Shown here: positions 13,796 through 28,060 of the stretch, piece after piece
Layout: each line of letters opens with the position of its first letter
Position numbering within the stretch: position 1 is the stretch's first letter
Assembly (NCBI RefSeq): GCF_020184175.1
Contig: NC_065532.1
Location: 11,966,001-12,030,000, forward strand
Direction: 5' to 3'
DNA: 64,000 bases
From: Aphis gossypii
Lineage: Eukaryota > Arthropoda > Insecta > Hemiptera > Aphididae
Notes under the pieces: generated by a model
Told to the model about the DNA's origin: nothing
Seen by the model: the letters and a program-made list of their open reading frames with translations, nothing else
Database searches by the model: none
Program-made: the position numbers and the translations under genes

Positions 13796-15859
13796 TTTTT
13801 GTCCTTTAATTACGAATTCATTGAAATTTTAAAGTATACTTAAGGATCGTATTTTAAAATACTTAGATATTTTTATACCATTTAAGGAGCGATACAAGCT
13901 TCTTTTTTTAATGAGCACAAACTTCCTTTAGTATACATTTTTAAGCAGATGATTTTTTTCTAAAATTCAAACGAGTAGTTTCTTAGTTATTACAATTAAT
14001 ACATTAAGGTTCCTTTAATTAATAGCTTTTAAGATGGTTTTACAACAATTAAAATATATTTAAAATTTAAAAGGTACTTCATCTAAAACTTATTAAATCT
14101 GGATAATTGTTACAATTTTTAAAAAGTAAAATATTAATTTGGTAGTAATTACTATAATTATAGCCTTTTATTCATTTATATATTATAGATACGTACCTAT
14201 ACAAAGTATCCTTTTTATACAAAGTTAAATGATCCAAGAACTATTCGCTTTGATTTAGATATACAACATATTCAAAAAAGCCAACTCCTACATAATTTGT
14301 TATAATGTTATAATAATAGCAGTTTACAACAAAAAAGGATAATTCTAGTTTAAATTCAAAAATAAAAAATTGCATAAATTTTGTTTGTAAGTATAAAATT
14401 TTATTTTACTAGAATAAAAAAAAATATATAACTCTAAAATTTATCATTAAATTAAACAATTAAAGCAATTCAACGCATATCACAGTGACCTATTCAATGT
14501 CGAGGTACACTCGACAACTAATATAATATAGAAGAGTGAGTCCTATAATATATCAAGGAAAATCCACAACATTCACAGTATTTTAGTTTTCCTTAAATAT
14601 GCGTACCTATTTGATCTAATCAAAATGAAGTAACTTTAAAAACAATTGATACATTGACATAGAGAGTACTAGTAAGTATAATATCTATGTATCGTCGTTG
14701 GTTATAAAATTAACATTATATTATATCAACTAAATAGTTTCATCTAATATTATATTAAAACTTATAATTTAGCTTTCATCTGGGAGCAAAATTCTAGGGA
14801 TTTTTTTAAATATTAATGAACATTTTAAATTTAGACTTTTTTAAATTGTTATTTTACATATTACAATAATGTTTTGTTATTATTATATATAATCTCGTAC
14901 GTTTCGTAATTTGAGTTGATATAACTGCATTAAGTATTAACTAAAAGGTATAATTACTTGTTTTGTTTCTGGTGGTCAATTTCCATAAAATATATTAAAT
15001 AAATTGTTTATCTAATGTAAAGGTTTGAATTTAGTGAAAAAGTTATTAAATTTGTTTGTTTATATTTTATATTTGAGCGTTGAGCTATACAACTTTGAAA
15101 ATTTTAATTTAGGAAAAGAGTATTGTTATGTTATATATTCTACTGAACTCATACCAAAAAAAAATGAAACATTTACAAAGTTATTTAATTTTGAAAATAT
15201 TTGTAAGTACCTATCTAGTACAAAAAAACTCATCATAGAATTTTAGTTATTTTCATGGTAATAATTTCATAGTAGGTGTAATGAACAACTATGAAGTAAA
15301 AACTAAAACTTAAATAATCTATAAAAATATTCTTTTCGAGCGTCACTGTATAATATTAAAAAAGCAGAGAATACTATAAAATATTATAGATAATTCACAG
15401 TTATTTTACGTAAATAAGTCATGTGGAAAATGTTCAGAACAAATTTTTAAAATTAATTTGTTATAAGTTTAAACTTTAATTTAATTCATATAACTTAAAA
15501 GTTTTCCAACTTATGAGACTTTATGGGAATTCAGCAGGGAAGTGGCTGATAAGTTCTTATATGACTTATTAATTAGCAACATAAATTCCACAGGATTACT
15601 CTCAATAATTAGTTTGAATAGGTATAACTATTCATTGTACAAGATTAACTAACTTGTTAAAAGAATTTCATTTTAAAATAACCTTACAATAATTTTACAT
15701 CATTAATTCCTCAGAATTTTCTCACTGGTGAACGAAATTGCTTAACACATTTTTTTCATGTTACAAAATAATTCAAAGCACAACATTTATTAGCATTATT
15801 TTTTTTTTTATTAATAAATTATTTTCATAAATTTTCAAGTATTTTTTAGGTTAAATCCT

Positions 15860-16440
15860 AAATGATCACTAAGATTTTGAGCGGAACGAAGTTATTGATT
15901 TTATTATGATAGTTTTTTTTTTTTAGAAGTCACTATAAGTTGTTGATAAAATATTTCGGTTTTAATAAACGGGCTCGGTTTCAAATATAAAATTAGATCT
16001 AGTTTGAATTTGTATATGAAGAGTTCAAGTTTAGAAATTTTTTGTAATACTTATATTTATTATCGAGAAAAACAAACAAAAAATGGGAATGAAAAATTTT
16101 TGATGTTTCTATAGATTTCGATAAAAAATGATTAGCTGAGTTATAGTTCATGAAAATTCAATTTAAGATATCATAAAAGTTATTCATAAATCTGTTGTAA
16201 AAATAAAACAAAATTATATAGGAAGTCACAATTTTTTTGTAATCATTTGTAGCTAGAATTTTGATAAAATTCGTAAAAATCGCAAAAAAAAAGTTTCAAA
16301 CTATTTTATAGTTAAAAATACATAAAAGCTTTTCTTTTTGTATCCGAGTTTTGAAAATGCTGTACAAAACCCTCCTTAAGTAATTTATACTGAAACCATA
16401 AAATCTTGAAAAATGTATAAAAACAAATATTTCTTATTTT
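15860..16440 (+). repeat. Degraded dispersed repeat, possibly related to the 43/48-kb family
   Basis: The stretch begins with GATCACTAAGATTTTGAGCGGAACG and carries wording such as 'agctgagttatagttcatgaaaatt' and 'ttttgataaaattcgtaaaaatcgc'. This is similar in style and order to the dispersed family described at 42.6-43.45 kb, but much diverged. No open reading frame persists. It is most likely an old non-autonomous transposon copy. Confidence 0.4.
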
Positions 16441-17108
16441 GACATTGTTAAAATTTGGAAGAAATAGCTCATTTAAACAATAAATAATGATATTATGTTA
16501 ATTATTCTATTATAATTAAAATATATTATTCACGGGAACTTGAACTTTTATGTATTTTATATTACTATTTATTTATAGGTATTTTGAATCTATTTTTACT
16601 GTTTTACGTTATTTACAGAACTATATTACTATACATTTTGAATTGTATAAGTTGATATAATTACATGGAATAAATATATATACAATAATATGGTATTAAT
16701 TAAATACAAATAATTTAAATAAACTATGAAGAATACTACTCTAGTTTGTTGAAAAAAGACGACTTTAATTAATAACGCATCCATTACAGCGATCTCTCTT
16801 AACATCTAGTCACCGCGATTCTACACTCGAAACTTAATGGACAATAAAAGATCTTCAGGTTTTTTGTTGAGTATATACCCATTTTAACTCAAACAATAAA
16901 CCATGTGGGTATATGCAATACGAATAATTAATAATTAAATTAAAAACAGAGTTTTTTTTTTTTATGCACACAAAAATGTAATTTACATTATATTATACCG
17001 AGTATTATGGCGTTTTAACTTATAAACGATATAACAAAAGTAATTTTTATAATACTAATAAGGTAACTAATAGGTAAAAATAAAAAAAAAAAATGCTTAA
17101 AGATTACT

Positions 17109-17607
17109 GTGATAGAATATATGGACAAAAAAAAAGGATGTGGGGAAAGAGAATCGAAGGCGTTGGTGAGAATTGAACAATTGTGGTCACATGGTTATCA
17201 TATTATTATTATTATTATTATTATATCTATATTCACGTTACCGCAGCCGGTCCGGAGTGATCGAGTTCGGTGTCGATTGTTGAAGGATGATCGCGACTGA
17301 CTGATGGTGGTGTCGGCGTAACTACGACGGACTGTAAGAGCTGGCGATGACGGTGAATGCGAGTGCACTTACAACAGAGTGCTCGGCCGACTGTATTTCA
17401 GGGTGAAAATTCGTCAAACCAATCGAATCTTACGATTAAGTTCGTCAGTCGTAGTTGGAACGCAATGATCTATACTTCGAACCTCGCAGGACCATTCAAT
17501 GCACCGGGCCGTTTTCACATCTCATATACGTCGACAATAATAATTGATTCATCGTCGATTCGATGTAAACATTCTGAGGTGGGTCGTGGTCGATTGATTA
17601 ATTATAG
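17109..17607 (+). promoter_or_regulatory. GC-richer islet with plus-strand donor; possible non-coding first exon
   Basis: About 500 bp stand out from the AT background by their CG content (GCCGGTCCGGAGTGATCGAG and similar). The block ends at a usable donor, ATTATAG|GTATGC (exon end 17607). Two open frames (17109-17300, 17357-17641) cross it, but the first contains an (ATT)n-encoded isoleucine run and neither resembles a known protein. A first exon or promoter is the simplest reading. A polymorphic (ATT)n microsatellite lies at about 17201-17224. Confidence 0.35.
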
Positions 17608-17609
17608 GT

Positions 17610-20600
17610 ATGCTTTAAACAATTATTTTAATATATTATAATATATAATATAAGTACGTCAAGACACAAATTTTACAGGAGAGACATAAAACTTATTTTT
17701 TGTTACTTATAATATTCCCTTTTCGAAATAAATTAAATAAAGATACACATACTGATACTGTAGTTATTGTAGGAACACATAGATATATTTCGTTTTCACA
17801 CCAAATAGTGTATTTAGATTCAAATAAAATATTTCTACTAAAACCTCCAGCAATCTCACAGTTATAACAGTAAAAAATGTAGGATATATTCAAATTTTAA
17901 ATATTAGATAAATTTATTTTTATATCTTGGCTGTTCTACACTCAATTTAATCTCAATTAACAACCTATATATTGTATTTTAGATAATTTATGCAAATAAA
18001 ATAACAAGCTACTTACATGAGTGCAGTTACGTGTATTATTTTTAAATTTATCTTAATAAATTTGCAGTACACCATAAACTTAATACTTGAAACTTTATTA
18101 TATTATATATAATACCGTATTAACTATAGTTAATTTATCATGTTATTAGTGATTATAATCACTTAAAAGTTTAAAACGGTAGAATTCTCTTCTACAGCTG
18201 TATAGAGTTCTATATACTATGCATAATATGTAACAAGTTTCAACTTTTGAGAGTACCTTTCTATATATTTTATGATTATTACTTACATCGATTTTCCCTT
18301 TCCAACAAATGTTGTTATCATTTATTACTAATCGATAATTTTGTTGGTTACTCACTCTAATTTGAAATATTAAATTAGTTTTTACTTCATAGACGTACCT
18401 TTGTTGTTGATGTATAGTTGAGTGCTGAAAATATTATATTTGTTTTGTGTGAGCTATATTTCAATTACGGAAAAATAAAGACGTTACAATTGGTGGTTGA
18501 CTCTGGAGTAGTGGTAAACTTTCAAATGTTGATATTGTTATCATACTCATAACTAATTTCAAAACGTAACAGGTATTTCAATAAAAACCATTTTATTTTT
18601 GTACAGTTATCAAATATTAGAAATTAGAAAGTTAAAATTGTAATAGAAGTATCATATATATATATCATCTTGAGACTCATAAAAATATTAGTCCCTACAT
18701 AAAATCTAAGGTTTATTTATAGTTTAGCCATATTCTATTTTTACAGGATTTTGAAGTAAGGAATAAAATGTAATACAAATATACGATTATTATATTTATA
18801 CATTTCTAGAATAACAAATTACAATTACTGCAAGTTTTATGACGTGTGCACTAAAGTTTTCATTGTTATATTATAAAAGCTATTACATGTAGTAAAAATA
18901 TAATTCTTCATTGTAACCATCAGTGAATCAATATCGACATTTTCTTTTTAAATAATTTTTTTGTTACTATTATATTACATTATATATTTAAACAATTGTT
19001 TGGACCGGGAGTGTAGGTACAACATTAATATACGCGCGACGCATCCGGTCAATAGCTCTATTTTGTGCGTGCCAATACACAACGATCGTATACCATCTAC
19101 AGTATGTGAACAATATGTATAGTAGGCAGTGTAGTAAGCAATTGAACTAAATATAATATTATTTATACGAATTACAATGTATTTAGTTCAGTGGGCGTAA
19201 ACAACAAAAATCAGCAGCAGTGGTCGGTAGTATTACCGGGAAAATACTGATTAGTTGCGTGGGCGAATTGTGTGTTTATGTATAATATTATAGGACATAG
19301 GTGTTTGTTTGTACTATTGTAATCTATTAGAATGGTATTTTGGATAATATATGCGTGTCTGCATAACAATATACCTAATGATAATTAATTCAAAAATATA
19401 CCTATAGTGTACGGTTTATGAGAATCTTAGCAATGAGTATTCAATAATAATAATAATAATTATGAATGACACTAATCTAACCATCAGCATAACGATACTT
19501 ATAAGATAGGTAATATCGAGTCAGTAGTAGTTCTCAACCGGTGTTATGCGATTTCGAAGAAAACAATCAAAAACCAGCATTAATATTAAACAGTAAAGTA
19601 TTTCTAAAGTAGTACATGAACATGAATAATATATTATCTTATTTATGATTTAACCATTATAGTACGCATTGCTCACAATCAACAGTCGTGGTGGTGTGAA
19701 GCCATCTGGGAAAAATCAGAGCTCCTTAACTATAGACAAAGTAATATAAATCATGCGAACCGTGGACGAAATTAAAAAGATGACACATGAGTTGCTGTCA
19801 TTAGTTTCGATGTCAATAGTGAGTGTTAGTGAATTCGTGTTCGATATCGACGATTGACAATGTTGTTAACCTTTTTGAAAAAATACAAAAATGATCAAGT
19901 ATTATCGTTAAGATTGTAAGGATGCTATTCAGATTGTCGTTAAAAATTATATTTTTAAATTAGTTTAACGATGGCCTTACTCGTATCTGTTTAATATATC
20001 TCGTCTTCGGTATAATATATTAGTAAAATTCATAATTAAAGCCTTAAAGAGTTTCGCTTGATGGATGACTTTAAGTTCCATTTCCATCGCATAATACGTC
20101 ATGAAGTGTGACGGCGGTAAGTGTCAAATAGACGTGCATGAATTAATTTTTAAAAATTTATATAATATGCGTACATGGGGTTTTAATCGAAAACTATCTT
20201 GAACAAGTTGTATATAATATATTCACATTGGCTGTCTAATTTGTCAATTATTAAAATAAAATAATTAATTATTATACTTACTCCTATATTATCATAAATC
20301 AGATGACAATACATTTTTTTTATTATTATATTATCAATGTAGTAATATGATTTTTTTAAATGGGTATGTTTATATGTATTATCTTCTAATTATTTAATTT
20401 ATTTAGTGAAATGGAATAATATATTAATCGAACGTTTTTAACTGGAAGAAAACATTTAAACAATAACATTTAAAAACAAATGGATAATTAATCCTTATGC
20501 GATTAAAAATAGGACACAATCGATACATTCACGTTTATATAATTATGAACTCCAAGTACCAAACCCAATGCACTATAATATGTGTAGTAAAAGTGACTTT

Positions 20601-20970
20601 AAAAAATATCTTTTTGTCGAATACAGAAAGATGGAAGTCGCCGGAAAAGTAATTGTTTTTCTGATATACGTAAACTATATAAAAAATAGAAACTTCTTTA
20701 TTAACTACTTATACCTTTCTGTAGGTACTGTTATTTTAATATATTAATCATTATATTTTTCAGCTGGATTTCTGAGATTTTCATGATTCTGTACTTCAAT
20801 AATAATATTAACTTTGTGTATATTATAGATTTTTTCAATATAAAAATAAAAATATCAATGTAAGTTTTTATTTTGCGTGTGGAAAATTACATTATAGAAA
20901 GCTGAAATTATAGGTAATAATAGCATAGCAATTTTGAAAAAAAAAACAAATAATTTAATACCTAAATATA
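17610..20970. other. AT-rich stretch with a GC-richer patch and an isolated donor
   Basis: No gene is supported. At 18.99-19.27 kb there is a CpG-richer patch. At 20101-20116 an ATG followed by 16 nt (MKCDG) runs into a strong donor GCG|GTAAGT, which could be a tiny first coding exon, but no partner exon was found. Confidence 0.4.
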
Positions 20971-21132
20971 TTTAATAAATAAAATAGTATCGCATTCTAA
21001 AATATTATTAGCTAATTTTTAAATTATTTAATTTGTTTACGATCATCTAAAGCAAAGTTCATATAATTTTTAATGCACAATAAATTATTAGCTAATAATA
21101 TTTTAGAACGCCATACTATTTTATTTATTAAA
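20971..21132. repeat. Foldback / MITE-like element with 46-bp inverted arms
   Basis: The left arm 20971-21016 (TTTAATAAATAAAATAGTAT...) and right arm 21087-21132 are inverse complements with two mismatches in 46 bases. They enclose a 70-nt centre. The arms begin and end in AT-rich sequence and no clear target-site duplication is visible, so the exact ends are uncertain. It codes for nothing. A non-autonomous DNA transposon or a foldback element is likely. Confidence 0.75.
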
Positions 21133-24100
21133 GTAAATTCTGAAATTTGTAAGACATTATATAAAAATTTGGTTAAAAACCATGTACCTATTACATTTTA
21201 ATTTAAAATTACACTTATTTATAGGTAATGGTTAACAAAATATAATATGTTACGTGCTCTGATATTTAATACAATATTAAATACAACTTTATACTGCGAC
21301 GTAGGATCACGACTCCATACATTCCAACACATAATAAGGGAAAAAATGTACAAAAATATATGTTTAAGTGGATAGATCTGATACTCGTTAATATATTAAG
21401 TTATAAAATCAAATAGACCAATAAAATAATAGTGCACTCGTAAGCCTACAAGCATTAATATTATAATATTATTATAGTTATAATGTTAGTATTTACACGG
21501 CGAGAAAAATTATAATATTGCTGATATTTTTATGTAAGTCACTGTTCGATAAAACGATTATTTACCTAAACTTTGTGTTATGTTTTTTTTTTTTAAATAT
21601 ATTTTAGAATATTAATGATAATTTACAAATTCATAACAGATACTGTTTACTAAAAAATTACAATTCATATGCCCTAGTTAGATTAGGTTACTTTTGTTAC
21701 TCTTGTGTAGGAACTTATTACCCCCCTCATTTTCACTGGTCGCTCAATGATCTTTTTTTTCTGTAGGTTACAACTTACGTTTTTTTTATTATTATTATTT
21801 TATTTTTATTTTTTATGTTTAGAGATACAATATACTGAAGGGAATTATTTAAAGTTAGTGGGTGGAATATCCTTAGTCATTTTGCTATTTTCGACGACTA
21901 AGTGTTTACATCAAACAATGACTTATATCTAAATTTATATTTGAGTTTATAAAGTTATGTGTACAATATGTTCATATAGTCTATTATTGTGTTTAATGTG
22001 TGTCGTAACTTGGTGAGCTCATAGTTTTGTATTAATTGACTTATGAATAGTCTTAATAGAGTTAAGACTTGTATAGAAATTTCGTAAATCTCCATTGTAA
22101 TTGTAGTATCTATTCGATATAAAGCGTCATAGTTTCAGTATTTATTAGAAGTCAATAATAATATATTAATTGATTTAAAACTTAGGTAAGCAATTTATTT
22201 CAACTGGATTACATTTCCCATGAAATGAAAAAATATAACATTAAAATACAATGACACAGTTCTATATAATTTTTTTTTTATCATTATATTATTGAAATAT
22301 ACATAACTTGGATGTTTGTATTGTGTGATGAAATTCCCCTCTTTTTCTCTCGCACTATTTATCTGTATTTATAACCGTACAATACGTACACGCATTAGTG
22401 CACTACACACGCACATGTTTGATGATGAGCAATAACAATAATTCGACTGATATACGTGATTTGATTGTTAAAGTTGATTGCATTCAAATTTAATGCTCAC
22501 AAAAAACAAGTGAATTACCAAGAATTATGTATGCAGTAGAAACTCGGGTGTATACATTTATTTATAAATTGAACAATATGCTGTACAGATTTGTATGCAT
22601 GTATATAATAAATTTAATTTATATAATATAATAGCTTTAATAACATGTATATTTTTCATAAAAACACATAAAGTCACTCAAAACCTGTTGAAAATATATT
22701 GTTCATCAGAAGTTGTGTACATAATACGTAAGAAAATGTTTTATTTGATTATTTTATTTCTATTGTATTTATAAATTTAAAAATTAATGTACTCAATTAA
22801 ATATAACGCAAAAGGTGTTGATTAGTTTAATAGGATTATTTGACGAGTGGTTAAATATTTGTACAATACACATGCAGCTAGATTTATGAAGCCAATGAAA
22901 TAATTAAAAACTATCCCGTGTTTTACGTCCTTCATTACAACGATTTTTGCAAACACTATTTAATTACATACGCTTTGTCTGAAAAATAAAAATTCCATTA
23001 CAAGTAAGTGGTTTTGTTTTTAATCAGATACAACCTAACTTAACCTAACCTATACTTAATATTTTTAATGTCTATTATGAAAAAATCTACTAATATAGAT
23101 CATATGTCTATATGTTTATAATATTATATAGGTATTAAAATAATTACTAGTCTATATAAATGGTGAATCTTTTCTGTTAACGCTTAGTAAGTAAAAAAAA
23201 ATTTTGGTTATTTACATAAATTTAAAATTTTAAGATTACTTATGAGTTTTATATTTTTTATACTTGGAAAAACTTTTAAATATTGACAATGACATTTTAA
23301 TTTGGTTTATTTTTTTGTTCAGAATAATCTAGCTATAATATGACGTATGGTAATAATTGAAAATATAGTCCTTAAGTATACATACAAATTCCGAAAATTA
23401 AAATTATATGGAGTTATTTATTAAAAGAAAAATAGGAATGATTATATTTAGTGAATTATTCTGTATATGTAGGTACTGGGATCAAGTACTTTTTACAAAA
23501 TCTAGAATATCATCCAAGAACTTAACGTATCGACTGGTTTTCTATAAAAAAAAAAAAAAATTGTAAGTAATATCTTTATTTTTTTTCACACGTGCTTATG
23601 TGTTACTCTTTATACCGTATATGCTATTGATCGTACAAGATAAGGTGTATACACACCATAATAATGAAAAAATATGACTGTCAAATCAAAAATCGAACAT
23701 CCCTACCCACCATTTGACAGAAAGAGGATTACTTTATTATAATATTGATTATTGACATACTCGTATAAATTCTCGTATAAATTTAAATATTATTTTCCGT
23801 TAAGTTCTACTGTATGTAATATATTATATACATATATATTTATTAGATCGAGTCGGATTTCTGGTTTTTTACGTGTCCGTTAATCAGTTTTAACGATAAA
23901 ACCCGTTTAATCGTATTAACGTCATGGCTAGTACACACAATATGAGCTTTTTAATGGTGTGATAATAATTATCATCACAGCGGTACCTGCATAATATTAT
24001 GTTTAATCAAATTTGCACCACAGGAATGATTATATATAGTTATCCTTTTTGAGTAGGTATGCGTTAGGAGTTGAACACTGAGAATACCTATTATTACAAT

Positions 24101-27100
24101 TATTTTAGTCTGAAACGTTTGTCCCTCTTATACTTCGCACTAATCTATATTCACCACAGTATAATAATATTTATCTGTCAGTTCGTCGAAAACACTTTGA
24201 TGCTGTATAATAATATAATATGTATATAATGTTTCGAAAAAAAAGTAAAAGATAAAAAAAACCCGGCGTAACCATGTTTTGCCTACGATTGGTTACGACT
24301 TATCATAGTAAATACATTCGTAATTCACATAATAAATTCATGAAATATGATTTATCGTCTTGAAACGAAATGAGTTGTGTTTCAAATGCAACCAACGTAT
24401 TATATTATACGCTGCTATTATTATTATTATGATTATTGTTATTAGACGTTTGTTTCTCGTCCTTAAGCGACTTTAGACGATTCAAGAGATTTCCTCAAAC
24501 GTAGTATTATGAGTTGGTGGAAATCGGCTAAAATTTCTCCTAAGAATTTTCCGTAGTTTATTGCTGTATCGTACAAAATAAAGTAATTATAAAAATGAAT
24601 ATAATAAAAAAATCGTATACGATCGTACAAAATATTATCAAACATATTATGCAAATATATCGAGTATTTATTTTATTATTTATACGTGATTTTTTATTCA
24701 TTATGATACCGAGTAACGAACATTAATAATTGTCCGCAATTATATGAGTACCTATGCGTGTTTAACTATTTGAAAAAAGAACAAGGATAATCATTAGTTA
24801 TAAATTTATAATGATTAAATATTCAGAGATAATGAAAAATACCTAAATCAAATTGAATTTCTCATTCTTTTTTAAAAACTTAATATTTGTACTTTCTGGC
24901 GTTCTGGCATTTAATATTGTGTGTTGAACGTTTTGTGTATATATGTTTATTTATCGTTTGAAACTTTCGTATTAACGTTTTTTATAATCTTCAACTACTA
25001 AATAATATTAATCATGATCACGTTAACCATTATACGTTATTACACACTAATCGAAGTGTATCCAAGCGGTTAAGTATTCAATTTTTATTTGTGTGTGTTT
25101 TTTATTTATTTATTTTTTTAGATTATTTCAATATCATAATATGAAGAACAAGTAAATGGAATTTTTAAATCATTATTTTATATTTTTACTTACTTAAAGT
25201 TAAAATTTTTTCTTATACGTTATTGAATACAAATATTTCTATATACTCTAAAATTACAAACGTATTATGCAGCAATAACGACCAGAAAAAAATAAAAACC
25301 GAATGAAAGCGTATTTTTTTTGGCCCTCTAAAAATGCTTTAAATCATTATTTTCGTATATTATTATTTACATTTACAATTTATATTGTATGCACAATACG
25401 TACATTACATTTGAAAATATTATTTAAATTTTCGTTGCGCATTTTATATTATACATAAATGTAATGATAAACAAATGTTGAAATGTATAATGGTTAGATT
25501 GAGTGTATTTTTAAAATATGTGTAAAGTTAAAAATATTTAACGACTGACAGGATACAATGAATCAGTGACTGGTTGCTTAAAATTCGTCTTGACTTGCAC
25601 ATATCTCGGTATAGGATAGTCATATATTATAACTAGGTATTATACTATATATGATAAAAACAATGATGATGAATCATTTTATTCGAAAAACCATTCTCAG
25701 TAGAGCCGTTAGAACTATGGTCTTTGTGATTACTTCAACATTGTTCGCAGATTGATGGTAGTTTCACTAACTCTGCTAAGAAAATCGAAAATGAATTCGT
25801 AAAGGTAAATTTAAATTATTGGAAATTTTTCAAAAATACTAAATTGAAATTTATAATATATAAGTTTTTTTCAAAATATTTAGAAACTAAATTATTGATA
25901 CAAATGCGATGAAGTATTACTGATTATATTGTATTAAAATATTGATAATTACAAACCTTTTTTTTTTTTTTTTTGGAATTATATCGTAGATAGAGACAGT
26001 GATTAAAATATATTATTGTAAATATAAAACTATATATTTTATTAATTTCACTGGTGTCACACAATAGGCTCGCGAATGTATAAAATAAGATTTTAAGTGT
26101 TTCAATGGGTTTTAGATTGTGAGCAATGTATGGATTCTCATTTACATTACAGTTTACTAAACAATTTAGGTCGAATTCGCCTCGTATTTATTATTGAAAT
26201 ACACAGAACGATTCAAACTTAAGTATTTTTATTATAGAAGATTAGAGTTGTGTTTGGATTATAGCCCACAGTATTTTGTAGGTACCTACCGTAAACTTTT
26301 AATTACTTAGTTGTTAGTAACTATATGCATTATAATAATAATATTTTGACAACGAATATTTTCAAATCGATTGAAAATAAAATATATTCTATTACCTATG
26401 ATTTTAATGGGTTTCTATAAATATTCATAAAACGTCTGTAATTGTTGAGTATTTCAATAAATACGCATACTAATTAAAATATTGAAATAGCTATTTCATA
26501 ATTTATTTTAAGAATATATATTTTCATTCCTTATGTAAGTATATATAAATATGACTTTAAGAAAAAAATATTTCGCTATAATATCAATCACTGATGTGTC
26601 AGCGTTTACGTTTGAACTTGTTTTTTAAGTTAAGTTCTGTAGTTAATATGACCTTTAAGTTATACAATTTATTGTTTTTGCGTGCTACTTATAACGTTAT
26701 TTGAAAGGTCATGGATAGAATCCAATTGTTTTCGCCTTGTTCAGTCAACTGTCTGAAAATTCAGTACCTACTCTGTGTATGTGTCTTTAGTCTATGCTTA
26801 TATGCTTTTTTAACTTTTATACTTTTTATCGATTGTCTTTTTATGTTCACTAGTATTCAATTTAGCATTAATATGCACGTTATTAAACACAATCATTGTA
26901 AATGGTAATCGATACGACTCATATTTGTTTGAAGTTTTGAATTGTGAATTTGGTTAAACGATTTCATGCACAATTCTTCAGTTTATTTTTAATCGCATGA
27001 GTGATATTTATTATTATTAAGTATTATTAATAAAATTTAATAAAGCGTAAAATTAAATCAGTAAAATAATATATTATAACGATAATTTATTAATAATAAT

Positions 27101-27525
27101 ATGATAAATGTTACAAAATAATGTAATAAAGTAAAAATGTAGATAAAACAAGAAAAATGGACCAAATAAAATATCAGATCAATAAACATAAGTACATTTT
27201 TTAACCTTTTTTAATTATGAAATATAATTAGTTTGGTTTATCCTTTCCACGTAAAAAAGAGACATGGTAAATATTATGTTAAAGTTACTAAACATAATAT
27301 AGTATACAATATACATATATAGTACCTATTTAAAATTCAATGTGATAATTTTTCGTGATGTTTGAATACATTGAATAAAATATTCCTAACATAATATATA
27401 TTTTAATTTCTACACTAATAAGAGCTGTTTTATTTTTTTTTTATATTAAAACAAAAAATAAAATAAACAATATTTGATTCCATGGATTATAATTTTTATA
27501 ATAAACACTTTCTGTAATATAAATA
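21133..27525. other. AT-rich intergenic or intronic DNA, nothing firm
   Basis: Only short, low-complexity open frames such as phenylalanine- and isoleucine-rich translations of T-runs were seen. There are occasional poly-T and TA tracts (for example 25960-25975). No RNA gene, transposase or conserved exon was recognised. Confidence 0.6.
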
Positions 27526-28060
27526 TTTTAGATTCTGAATGTATTTTACAATGATATTTTTTGTTGTTTTTATTTTTTATTTTTTTTTTGTGAACATGGG
27601 TATTTGATAAATTATCTATAGAATGCTTAGATTATCAACTTTGAAGATGGTTTTGAATAGTACTACAAACTAACCTAAACAGTAGTATAGGATTAGTTTA
27701 TACTTTAGAGAAATCTAAATTAAAATCGGAAAAAACAAACAATATCTACATAAACTTGAAGTTTTTAAAAAATAATTACATTATTGTTATTTTATAAATC
27801 GTATAGTTTTCAAAATATTTTGACTTTTTTGAGCAATTTATGGTACATTAGAATTTTTTTTTTAATATCAATAAAACATTTATGAATGGGTAATCATGTT
27901 AGCAAAATTGAATACCAAATTCCTAAAAAGTGGTTTATTTCTCAATTAAAATTTATTGAAAAATTTATAGTCCAGATATTTTTTTTATTTATAAACATTT
28001 AAAGTAAGACAAGTAAGTTCAAATTTGGAAATGATAGATAACGATGTTAATTATTTCATT
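27526..28060 (-). repeat. Dispersed repeat family, copy D (inverted, diverged)
   Basis: It begins with TTTTAGATTCTGAATGTATT, the inverse complement of the terminus of the copies ending at 43452, 48155 and 48907. At 27.81 kb it has TTTTCAAAATATTTTGACTT followed by TTTTGAGC, matching the inverse of the middle of copy A at about 43.08 kb. Near 28.02 kb AAGTTCAAAT matches the inverse of copy A at about 42.89 kb. Order and orientation are conserved, so this is a full-length but eroded copy. Confidence 0.6.

Larger units (their letters stand above)
4800..15850. other. Long AT-rich intergenic stretch, no supported gene
   Basis: I see only short open frames without homology or clean splice context. 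Slightly GC-richer patches occur at 5.1, 5.3-5.4, 6.0-6.2, 11.4-12.0, 12.34-12.56 and 12.84-12.98 kb; these could be regulatory, but nothing specific can be assigned. Minor structures are a 12-bp inverted repeat (9718/9834) and a short hairpin (13768-13795), listed separately. Confidence 0.6.

Noticed and set aside
25051..25080. GTATCCAAGCGGTTAAG, resembling part of a tRNA D-arm
   Set aside because: No acceptor stem, anticodon arm or T-arm follows in the right places.
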